NCBI GenBank assembly: GCA_903881065.1
Contig: CAIRRW010000279.1
Location: 1 to 15,674, forward strand
Reading direction: 5' to 3'
Source: an uncultured Bacteroidota bacterium
Lineage (GTDB): Bacteria; Bacteroidota; Bacteroidia; 2-12-FULL-35-15
Length of the DNA stretch: 15,674 nucleotides
Position numbers and translations under genes: made by a program. Under the pieces are notes generated by a model. The model made no database searches. It was not told the origin of the DNA and saw only the letters and a program-made list of their open reading frames with translations. This document shows, one piece after another, positions 1 through 6,236 of the stretch (within the stretch, counting starts at the first letter, position 1; each line of letters opens with the position of its first letter).

Positions 1-633
1 ATTGACGAAAAAATTGAAGCATATTCTTTGGCCCATTCAAGACCGGAATCTCATATTCTTAAAAAGATAAATCGGGAAACACATGCCAAAGTATTAATGC
101 CGAGAATGCTTTCCGGACATTTGCAGGGCAATGTATTAAGTATGTTCAGCAAAATGATTCAGCCGAAACAAATTCTGGAAATTGGTACTTACACCGGTTA
201 TTCTGCATTGTGTTTAACTCAGGGATTGCAGGACGGCGGCAAACTTCATACAATTGATATTAATGAAGAACTGGAAAAAATTGTTCGTGGCTTTATTTCT
301 GAAGCCGGGATGGATAGTAAAATCAATTACTATATCGGAAATGCTCTTGAAATCATTCCAACTATTAATGAGGTGTTTGATATTGTTTTTATTGATGCTG
401 ATAAAAAAAACTATGCCAACTATTATGATTTAATTTTTGATAAAGTGCGAAGCGGAGGCTACATCATAGCAGATAATGTACTTTGGAGTGGGAAAGTACT
501 GGATGCTCCTGAAAAAATGGATGTGGATACAAAAGCAATTGATGCTTACAATAAGAAAATTAATGCTGATATTCGCGTTGAAAATATGTTGTTGCCGGTA
601 AGAGATGGTTTAATGATTGCAAGAAAGAAGTAG
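1..633 (+). CDS. Class I SAM-dependent O-methyltransferase (COMT/CCoAOMT-like), 5' end outside window
   Basis: The protein transfers a methyl group from S-adenosylmethionine to a hydroxyl group, probably with a divalent cation as in the caffeoyl-CoA/catechol O-methyltransferase family. The substrate cannot be told from sequence. The frame is open from base 1 (I-D-E-K-I-E-A-Y-S-L-A-H-S-R-P-E), so the TTG at 28 is internal and the true start lies left of the window; 210 residues are visible. In visible numbering, the family motif M-L-S-G-H-L-Q-G is near residues 36-43. The SAM-binding loop L-E-I-G-T-Y-T-G-Y-S-A is near 59-69, the acidic ribose-binding strand T-I-D-I-N near 84-88, and the metal-binding F-I-D-A-D-K-K-N-Y near 130-138. 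A second metal site, A-D-N-V-L-W-S-G, is near 157-164. The 3' end is complete (TAG at 631). Threonine aldolase follows after 39 nt on the same strand and may be co-transcribed. The family assignment is firm; the role is not known. Confidence 0.92.
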   Translation: MDEKIEAYSLAHSRPESHILKKINRETHAKVLMPRMLSGHLQGNVLSMFSKMIQPKQILEIGTYTGYSALCLTQGLQDGGKLHTIDINEELEKIVRGFISEAGMDSKINYYIGNALEIIPTINEVFDIVFIDADKKNYANYYDLIFDKVRSGGYIIADNVLWSGKVLDAPEKMDVDTKAIDAYNKKINADIRVENMLLPVRDGLMIARKK

Positions 634-672
634 ACAGCGAATTATTAATAGTAACGAATTACAAATAACAAT

Positions 673-1689
673 ATGATAATAGATTTAAGAAGCGATACAG
701 TTACAAAACCTTCCAAGGCAATGTTGGAAGCAATGTTTAGTGCAGAAGTTGGTGATGATGTTTTTGCTGAAGAACCTACTGTAATTGCATTGGAGGAAAA
801 AGCTTCCAAACTTTTCGGGAAGGAAAAAGCTTTGTTTTGTCCTTCGGGAACAATGACAAATCAGATTGCAATTAAAGTTCATACACAGCCGGGCGATGAA
901 GTATTATGTGATATTACAGCACATATTTATAATTATGAAGGCGGTGGAATTTCATTTAATTCGGGTGCGCAGGCAAAACTAATTCCCGGTGAAAGAGGAC
1001 GGATTTCTGCGCAACAGTTACAGGAAAGTATTAATCCCTGTTTCGACTGGCTGACAAGAACAAGCCTTGTCTGTATCGAGAATACTGCTAATCGCGCAGG
1101 AGGCAGTTATTATTCATTGCAAAAAATGAAAGAACTTAATGAAGTTTGCAAACAAAATAAACTTGCATACCACTTAGATGGTGCAAGAATTTTTAATGCC
1201 ATTGTTGAAAATGATTATACGCCTGCTGATTTGGGAAAACTATTTGATTCTATTTCCGTTTGTTTATCAAAAGGATTGGGTGCTCCTGTAGGCTCTGTGT
1301 TATTGGGCGATGCAGAGTTTATAAGGAAGGCTAGAAGAGTGCGTAAAGTTTTTGGTGGAGGAATGCGACAAGCCGGTTACCTTGCTGCGGCAGGTATTTA
1401 TGCTTTGGATAATAATATAACCCGATTAAAAGACGACCATAAAAGAGCAAAACAATTGGCTGAAACCATGAAAAGTTTAGCTTTTATTGATAATGTTTTG
1501 CCTGTAGATACCAACATTATTATTTTTAATTTGAATGAAAAATTAAAACCGGAAGACTTTGTTAAGAAACTTGCTTCACATGACATAAAGGCAACAGGCT
1601 TTGGTAAACAAGCAATCAGGTTTGTTACTCATTTGGATTTTACGGATGAAATGCTCGAGAAAACGGAACGCGTTTTGAAAGGAATGTAA
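673..1689 (+). CDS. ltaE: Low-specificity L-threonine aldolase
   Basis: This is a PLP enzyme of fold type I that cleaves L-threonine or L-allo-threonine to glycine and acetaldehyde in the cytosol, so it can supply glycine. The 338 residues match the usual family length. The N-terminal I-D-L-R-S-D-T-V-T-K-P is the family signature. S58-G59-T60 should bind the cofactor phosphate, H84 should stack on the PLP ring, and D169 in H-L-D-G-A-R should bind the pyridine nitrogen, with R172 nearby. The Schiff-base lysine is K200 in S-K-G-L-G-A-P-V-G-S. A glycine-rich F-G-G-G-M-R-Q stretch at 227-233 is also typical. The ATG at 673 is the natural start because the family signature begins at residue 2; no Shine-Dalgarno is visible, only an A/T-rich leader. 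The stop codon is 3 nt from the end of the convergent ABC-F gene. Glycine made here could feed PurD, encoded 3 kb away, but no direct link is shown. Confidence 0.94.
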   Translation: MIIDLRSDTVTKPSKAMLEAMFSAEVGDDVFAEEPTVIALEEKASKLFGKEKALFCPSGTMTNQIAIKVHTQPGDEVLCDITAHIYNYEGGGISFNSGAQAKLIPGERGRISAQQLQESINPCFDWLTRTSLVCIENTANRAGGSYYSLQKMKELNEVCKQNKLAYHLDGARIFNAIVENDYTPADLGKLFDSISVCLSKGLGAPVGSVLLGDAEFIRKARRVRKVFGGGMRQAGYLAAAGIYALDNNITRLKDDHKRAKQLAETMKSLAFIDNVLPVDTNIIIFNLNEKLKPEDFVKKLASHDIKATGFGKQAIRFVTHLDFTDEMLEKTERVLKGM

Positions 1690-1692
1690 TAG

Positions 1693-3597
1693 TTACAATA
1701 ATTCACTTAATTCCATCCAGCGAAAAGATTTATTATCCAGTTCGTTTTCCAGTTTGCCTATATCTTCTGCCCATTTAATCATATCTTCATGATTGGTATT
1801 TCCTGCATTTAATAGTTCGGTAAGTTTTCTTTTTTCTTCTTCGAGAGCAGCAATATCTTTTTCCAGCTGTTCGAATTCAAACTTTTCTTTGAAACTTGGT
1901 TTCCTTTTATTAGTTGCAGGTTCAGGAGTTTCAATTTTTGGTTCCGGTACTTTTTCAACAACGGGAGTTTTCATTTCTTCTTTGCGAAGCAGTTTTTCTT
2001 CCTGTTCTTTTTTATCTCTGTATTCAGTATAGTTGCCTGGGAAGTCGCGCACAACGCCGTTTCCTTCGAACACAAAAAGATGGTCAACCATTTTATCCAT
2101 AAAGTAACGGTCATGTGTTACAATTAAAACACAACCTTGAAATGTGGTAAGGAAATCTTCGAGCACTGCCAGCGTCAATATATCCAAGTCGTTGGTAGGT
2201 TCATCAAGAATTAAAAAGTTGGGATTCTTTATTAAGATAGTCATTAAATACAATCTCCTTTTTTCTCCTCCGCTTAGCTTAGAAACAAAATTATATTGAA
2301 CATCAGGATTAAACTGAAACTTCTGCAACAACTGAGAAGCTGTAAGTTTGCTGCCATCCGCAAGCGGAATAAAATCGGCAATATCCTTAACTACTTCTAT
2401 CACCCGTTTATCTTCATTCAAAGTCAAACCATCCTGCGAATAATAACCAAATACAATGGTTTCGCCGGTTTGTATTTTCCCGCCATCCGGTTGTTCCTTG
2501 CCCATTATCATATTCAGGAAGGTTGTTTTGCCCACACCATTTTTCCCTATGATACCAATCTTTTCGCCTTTCTTGAACGTATAAGAAAAATTATTAAGTA
2601 TCGGAGTTTCGCCATACGCCTTTCTTAATTTTATAAGTTCGAGTATCTTTCCGCCAAGTCTGGTCATCTTTACAGAGAGTTCCAGTTTCTCTTCCGTCTT
2701 TTTACTGAACGCTTTATCCTTCACTTCATAAAACTGGTCGACACGATATTTTGCTTTCGTACCGCGTGCACGCGGCATTTTACGCACCCATTCCAATTCT
2801 CTCCGATATAAATTCTTTGCTTTATCCACCTCCGAATTTTCCATATCTTCACGTTCCGCCTTCTTTTCCACAAAGTATTGAAAGTTGCCGCGATAATGAA
2901 AAATCTTTCCGGCATCTATTTCAATAATCTCGCTGCATACACTATCCAGAAAATATCTATCATGCGAAACAAGCAGTAAAGTCAGGTCTCTAGAGATTAA
3001 ATAATTTTCGAGCCACTCAATCATTTCCACATCAAGATGATTGGTAGGCTCATCCAAAATCAATAAATCCGGTTCATCAATAAGTACTTTTGCAAGTGCA
3101 ACCCGTTTTTTCTGTCCGCCCGAAAGTGTACCTATTGTTTTATCAAGGAAAGCAATTTTCAATCGTTGAAGCACTTCATGTATTTTTGATTCCACGCTCC
3201 AAGCCTCCAGTTTATCCATCATTGCCGAACATTCTTCAAGCTGTGTAGAAGTCCCTTCATTATATTCTTTTTCAAAATCCGCCAGTGCTTTCTCATAATC
3301 ACGCACCGCATTCAACATCGGATTATTAGTATTGTAAATTGCTTCCAGCACCGTACTGTCTTCATCAAATATTGGATTCTGATCAAGATAAATAACACTG
3401 ATATCCTTGCGAAAAGTTATATTTCCTTCGTCAGGAATCTCTTTGCCCATCATTATTTTCAGCAAGGTGGATTTGCCTGCACCATTTTTTGCAATAAGCC
3501 CGATACGCTGACTTTTATTAAGTCCGAAACTTATTTTATCAAATAATAATTTTGGCCCATAAGATTTTGAAACCGATTCTACAGAAAGATAATTCAC
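1693..3597 (-). CDS. uup: ABC-F family ATPase, Uup-like
   Basis: This is a soluble tandem ATPase of the ABC-F family, whose members act on ribosomes rather than as transporters; Uup-type proteins have also been linked to DNA transactions. ABC domain 1 has a P-loop at 36-43 (A-K-N-G-A-G-K-S, first Gly replaced by Ala), Q73, L-S-G-G-Q at 158-162, Walker B with E183, and H212. A basic linker around 240-320 contains W-V-R-K-M-P-R-A-R-G-T, the place of the P-site tRNA interaction motif. Domain 2 has a canonical P-loop G-K-N-G-V-G-K-T at 351-358, L-S-G-G-E at 441-445, E466 and H495. A Pro/Glu-rich stretch at 545-562 leads to a charged coiled coil at about 570-630, as in Uup. The length of 634 is close to E. 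coli Uup. The start is GTG at 3597; an in-frame stop four codons upstream excludes a longer form. No membrane segment is visible. Uup versus another ABC-F subgroup is a judgement from length and the C-terminal coil. Confidence 0.9.
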   Translation of the reverse strand: MNYLSVESVSKSYGPKLLFDKISFGLNKSQRIGLIAKNGAGKSTLLKIMMGKEIPDEGNITFRKDISVIYLDQNPIFDEDSTVLEAIYNTNNPMLNAVRDYEKALADFEKEYNEGTSTQLEECSAMMDKLEAWSVESKIHEVLQRLKIAFLDKTIGTLSGGQKKRVALAKVLIDEPDLLILDEPTNHLDVEMIEWLENYLISRDLTLLLVSHDRYFLDSVCSEIIEIDAGKIFHYRGNFQYFVEKKAEREDMENSEVDKAKNLYRRELEWVRKMPRARGTKAKYRVDQFYEVKDKAFSKKTEEKLELSVKMTRLGGKILELIKLRKAYGETPILNNFSYTFKKGEKIGIIGKNGVGKTTFLNMIMGKEQPDGGKIQTGETIVFGYYSQDGLTLNEDKRVIEVVKDIADFIPLADGSKLTASQLLQKFQFNPDVQYNFVSKLSGGEKRRLYLMTILIKNPNFLILDEPTNDLDILTLAVLEDFLTTFQGCVLIVTHDRYFMDKMVDHLFVFEGNGVVRDFPGNYTEYRDKKEQEEKLLRKEEMKTPVVEKVPEPKIETPEPATNKRKPSFKEKFEFEQLEKDIAALEEEKRKLTELLNAGNTNHEDMIKWAEDIGKLENELDNKSFRWMELSELL

Positions 3598-3659
3598 TTT
3601 TATTGATTAAAGATTTACTCCTTTGCCAGGCTCAGGATAACGTTATAAATTTAAGGGAG

Positions 3660-3667
3660 CAAAGGTA
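3660..3667 (-). promoter_or_regulatory. Candidate -7 element for the ABC-F gene
   Basis: On the minus strand this reads TACCTTTG, an exact match to the Bacteroidota -7 consensus TAnnTTTG. A TTTG (plus-strand CAAA at 3684-3687) lies 16 nt upstream and could be the -33 element, although the spacing is a little short. Transcription would start near 3653, giving a leader of about 55 nt before the GTG. The assignment rests on consensus matching only. Confidence 0.45.
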
Positions 3668-3821
3668 ACTTATTACTTCAATACAAAAAATCACTATAAA
3701 ACTCTTGTAAAAATGGCCTTAAATATGAAAATAGACTACTAACTTAGAGTACTGAAATTAATTTCCTTAATTATTTTGTCATCAACTTCTTAAATTCTGT
3801 TTCTTATTAGTCTTTTATAAC

Positions 3822-3829
3822 TAATTTTG
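3822..3829 (+). promoter_or_regulatory. Candidate -7 element for the response regulator
   Basis: TAATTTTG matches TAnnTTTG exactly, 112 nt before the response regulator ATG. No clear -33 TTTG is present at the expected distance. A weaker alternative, CAAATTTG at 3903-3910, is closer to the gene and would place the phased repeats at 3863-3895 over its -33 region. Confidence 0.35.
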
Positions 3830-3862
3830 CAAACAGGATATTCAGCTAAACGAATAGCTTAA

Positions 3863-3900
3863 TTAATATTAACTTAATTATAAGTTAACACTTCGTTTAA
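3863..3900 (+). repeat. 11-bp-phased TTAAY direct repeats upstream of the response regulator
   Basis: TTAAT, TTAAT and TTAAC begin at 3863, 3874 and 3885, and a related TTTAA begins at 3896, all exactly 11 bp apart. The first two 11-mers agree at 8 of 11 positions. OmpR/PhoB-family winged-helix regulators bind head-to-tail 11-bp direct repeats, so this is a plausible self-regulatory site for the gene that follows. The same stretch also contains an inverted repeat (TTAACTTA, four bases, TAAGTTAA at 3869-3888). The background is very AT-rich, which weakens the case. Confidence 0.35.
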
Positions 3901-3941
3901 AACAAATTTGCACATTTACATCATCTTAAAATTTAGAAATT

Positions 3942-4625
3942 ATGAATATTCAGTATAAAGTTTTATTAGTTGATGATGAGGAAGACATTCTCGAATTTCT
4001 TTCATACAATTTAAAAAAGGATGGGTATGATGTTTATACTGCGATTAATGGAAAGGAAGCTATTGAAATTGCAAAAATAGTAAACCCGAATTTGATAATT
4101 CTAGATGTTATGATGCCTGGAATGGACGGGATAGAAACGTGTAAAGAGATTAGAGAATTGCCTGAAATGAAGAATGTGCTGGTTGCTTTCTTAACTGCTC
4201 GTAACGAAGACTATTCTCAGATTGCAGGTTTTGATGTGGGAGCAGATGATTATATTAATAAACCAATAAAACCACGAGTACTTAGTAGTCGTATCAAAGC
4301 ATTGCTTCGAAGAGGAGGCATTGTTGAAAATGTAAATACCGAAAAGGTTGATTTAGGCGGCATCCGTATTGACAGAGAAAAATATGTGATTTTTAAAGAT
4401 GACAAACAAATAAGTTTGCCTAAAAAAGAGTTTGAACTCCTTGATTTACTTGCTTCAAAACCTGGCAAAGTATTTACACGAGAAGTTATTCTGGATAAAG
4501 TGTGGGGCGGTGATGTAGTTGTAGGCGACCGTACCATTGATGTTCACATACGCAAGCTTCGCGAAAAATTGGGTGAAGATTTTATTAAAACCGTAAAAGG
4601 GATTGGATATAAGTTTGAGTTTTAA
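3942..4625 (+). CDS. OmpR/PhoB-family response regulator
   Basis: This is a cytosolic two-component transcription factor of 227 residues, the standard length. The receiver domain (about 5-122) has the acidic pair D11-D12, the phospho-acceptor D55 in I-I-L-D-V-M-M-P-G, the switch threonine T85 and the lysine K107 in N-K-P-I-K-P. All catalytic residues are present, so it should be phosphorylatable. The winged-helix DNA-binding domain (about 133-227) includes L-P-K-K-E-F-E-L-L near 159-167, the recognition-helix stretch R-T-I-D-V-H-I-R-K-L-R near 197-207, and the C-terminal hairpin V-K-G-I-G-Y-K-F. It is PhoB/RprY-like in general form, but I cannot assign a regulon. No histidine kinase is adjacent: the left neighbour is the divergent ABC-F gene, and purD follows 69 nt downstream on the same strand. 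The ATG at 3942 fits the domain start. Direct repeats spaced by 11 bp lie just upstream and may be its own binding site. Confidence 0.93.
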   Translation: MNIQYKVLLVDDEEDILEFLSYNLKKDGYDVYTAINGKEAIEIAKIVNPNLIILDVMMPGMDGIETCKEIRELPEMKNVLVAFLTARNEDYSQIAGFDVGADDYINKPIKPRVLSSRIKALLRRGGIVENVNTEKVDLGGIRIDREKYVIFKDDKQISLPKKEFELLDLLASKPGKVFTREVILDKVWGGDVVVGDRTIDVHIRKLREKLGEDFIKTVKGIGYKFEF

Positions 4626-4694
4626 TTGGTAATATTGCCAATTGTTATTACGAAAATCAGCAATTAACAATTAAGCATTGTAACAACTAATAAA

Positions 4695-5987
4695 ATGAAT
4701 ATTCTTATACTAGGCTCCGGCGGTCGCGAACACGCATTTGCTTGGAAATTATCGCAAAGCGAAAAATGTGACAACCTTTATATAGCACCCGGAAACGCAG
4801 GCACTGCAGCATTCGGAAAAAACATTAATATATCTCCGGTTGATTTCGAAGCGGTAAAGAAAACAGTATTGGAAAACAATATTAACATGGTTGTTGTCGG
4901 TCCCGAAGACCCATTGGTAAAAGGCATACACGATTTTTTTCTTGCTGATGAACAGTTGAAAACCATTCCCGTTATTGGTCCTCAGAAAGATGGTGCACAG
5001 TTGGAAGGAAGCAAAGATTTCTCAAAACAATTTATGCTGAGACATAAAATTCCAACAGCACAATATCAAACATTCACAAAAGAAACGCTGGCAGAAGGCC
5101 TTTTGTTTCTGGAAACATTAAGTCCGCCGTATGTATTAAAAGCAGATGGTTTGGCTGCAGGCAAAGGAGTAGTAATTCCAGCAACGTTACCGGAAGCAAA
5201 AAAAGAATTAACCGAAATGCTTGCCAATGCTAAGTTCGGAAATGCATCGGCAAAGGTTGTAATAGAAGAGTTTTTGAAAGGAATTGAACTTTCAGTATTT
5301 GTATTGACAGATGGAAACTCATATAAAATTCTGCCCGCAGCAAAAGATTATAAAAGAATAGGAGTAGGGGATACAGGATTAAACACTGGCGGAATGGGTG
5401 CAATATCTCCTGTTCCTTTTGCAAACGAAGAGTTTATAAAAAAGGTAGAAGAGCGTGTAATTATTCCAACAATCAATGGCTTGAAAGCAGAAGGGATTGT
5501 ATACAAAGGTTTTATTTTTATCGGCTTGATGAATGTAAACGGCAATCCGCAAGTGATAGAATACAATGTGCGTATGGGCGATCCGGAAACGGAAGTTGTT
5601 GTTCCAAGAATCAAATCTGATTTACTGAATTTATTTGAAGGTGTTGCAAATGGAAACTTAAATGAAAAAACATTTGAGGTAGATAGTCGTTTTGCAACTA
5701 CTGTAATGCTTGTTTCTGCTGGTTATCCAGAGGAGTACGAAAAAGGTAAAGTAATTACAGGACTAAATAAAGTGGAAGGAAGCATTGCGTTTCATGCGGG
5801 TACAATTCAAACAGCAAACAACGAACAACCATCAACAAACGGAGGCCGTGTGATTGCTGTTACTTCCTATGGCAAAACAATGGAAGAAGCATTAGTAAAG
5901 TCCTTTAGCAATGCTGAAATGATTACATTCGAAGGTAAATACTATCGAAAAGATATAGGCAACGATTTAAAAATATACTACTCTTAA
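4695..5987 (+). CDS. purD: Phosphoribosylamine--glycine ligase (GAR synthetase)
   Basis: PurD catalyses the second step of purine synthesis, joining 5-phosphoribosylamine and glycine with ATP to give glycinamide ribonucleotide in the cytosol. The 430 residues match the family. The N-terminal L-I-L-G-S-G-G-R-E-H at 4-13 is the pre-ATP-grasp phosphate-binding loop, and V-V-G-P-E-D-P-L at 68-75 is conserved. The ATP-grasp region holds V-L-K-A-D-G-L-A-A-G-K-G at about 147-158 and N-T-G-G-M-G-A at 230-236. The Mg-binding E289/N291 lie in I-E-Y-N-V-R-M-G-D-P-E-T-E. The C-terminal domain contains V-M-L-V-S-A-G-Y-P at 337-345, as usual. The gene follows the response regulator by 69 nt without an evident terminator, so co-transcription is possible; no other pur gene is in view. 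Its stop is 41 nt before the SAM riboswitch of metH. A monofunctional PurD is typical for bacteria. Confidence 0.96.
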   Translation: MNILILGSGGREHAFAWKLSQSEKCDNLYIAPGNAGTAAFGKNINISPVDFEAVKKTVLENNINMVVVGPEDPLVKGIHDFFLADEQLKTIPVIGPQKDGAQLEGSKDFSKQFMLRHKIPTAQYQTFTKETLAEGLLFLETLSPPYVLKADGLAAGKGVVIPATLPEAKKELTEMLANAKFGNASAKVVIEEFLKGIELSVFVLTDGNSYKILPAAKDYKRIGVGDTGLNTGGMGAISPVPFANEEFIKKVEERVIIPTINGLKAEGIVYKGFIFIGLMNVNGNPQVIEYNVRMGDPETEVVVPRIKSDLLNLFEGVANGNLNEKTFEVDSRFATTVMLVSAGYPEEYEKGKVITGLNKVEGSIAFHAGTIQTANNEQPSTNGGRVIAVTSYGKTMEEALVKSFSNAEMITFEGKYYRKDIGNDLKIYYS

Positions 5988-6004
5988 GGAGTGTAAATTT
6001 TTAT

Positions 6005-6012
6005 TATCTTTG
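6005..6012 (+). promoter_or_regulatory. Candidate -7 element of the metH leader
   Basis: TATCTTTG is an exact TAnnTTTG match about 17 nt before the riboswitch P1 helix. Transcription would begin near 6018, just ahead of the aptamer, which is the expected arrangement. No convincing -33 element is visible upstream; the purD stop codon is 17 nt away. Confidence 0.5.
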
Positions 6013-6028
6013 TGCCAGTTCTTTATAT

Positions 6029-6154
6029 ACTTATCCAGAAAGGTGGAGGGACAGTGCCCTGTGAAACCTTAGCAACCCTAAGAAATTGTAATTTACAATT
6101 TCTAAAGAAGGTGCTAATTCCTGTTCTGCAATTGTTTTGCAGAAACAGATAAGT
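6029..6154 (+). promoter_or_regulatory. SAM-I (S-box) riboswitch aptamer controlling metH
   Basis: The leader carries the S-box core in order: GGTGGAGGGAC at 6042-6052, GAAACC at 6063-6068, AGCAACC at 6071-6077 and GGTGCTAATTCC at 6110-6121. P1 is a perfect 7-bp helix, ACTTATC (6029-6035) with GATAAGT (6148-6154). P3 is a long A/T-rich hairpin, with 6081-6091 complementary to 6093-6103. P4 pairs CTGTT-CTGCA (6121-6130) with TGCAG-AAACAG (6138-6148, one bulged base). SAM binding stabilises P1; here that releases the terminator described next, so high SAM should switch metH off. This fits the known biology of S-boxes in front of methionine genes. Family recognition is by conserved core and helices, with no covariance search. 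Confidence 0.95.
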
Positions 6155-6159
6155 CAGAG
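6153..6159 (+). promoter_or_regulatory. Antiterminator strand of the metH riboswitch
   Basis: GTCAGAG is a perfect complement of CTCTGAC at 6198-6204, the 5' arm of the terminator. Its first two bases belong to the 3' strand of P1. With P1 formed (SAM bound) the strand is partly occupied and the terminator can fold; without SAM it can hold the terminator arm open. This is the standard S-box logic, read here directly from the pairing. The antiterminator is short at 7 bp. Confidence 0.7.
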
Positions 6160-6192
6160 TTATTTTTAGATTTTAAAACAAATTAATTATAT

Positions 6193-6230
6193 ATCTCCTC
6201 TGACGTTAAAAGTTAGAGGAGATTTTTTTT
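6193..6230 (+). terminator. Riboswitch-controlled intrinsic terminator before metH
   Basis: The 5' arm 6193-6204 (ATCTCCTCTGAC) pairs with 6212-6223 (GTTAGAGGAGAT) to form a 12-bp stem with one G-U pair and a 7-nt loop. A run of eight T residues follows at 6223-6230. The metH ATG begins 6 nt later. The 3' arm contains GAGGAG (6216-6221), which resembles a Shine-Dalgarno sequence but is 15 nt from the ATG. Confidence 0.92.
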
Positions 6231-6236
6231 ACCTAT

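Noticed and set aside
28..633. TTG at 28 as the O-methyltransferase start
   Set aside because: The frame is open to base 1 with residues typical of the family's N-terminus, so the gene is cut by the window edge.
2296..2628. 110-codon plus-strand frame opposite the ABC-F gene
   Set aside because: It is antisense to conserved ATPase domain 2, with no start signal and no protein family features.
3637..3646. ATAACGTTAT palindrome in the ABC-F leader
   Set aside because: A single 10-bp AT-rich palindrome is expected by chance in such sequence, and no second copy is seen.
4625..4672. Hairpins between the response regulator and purD (ATTGGT/GCCAAT; AATTGTTA/TAACAATT)
   Set aside because: The stems are short or A/T-only, one overlaps the stop codon, and no T-run follows; they do not make a convincing terminator.
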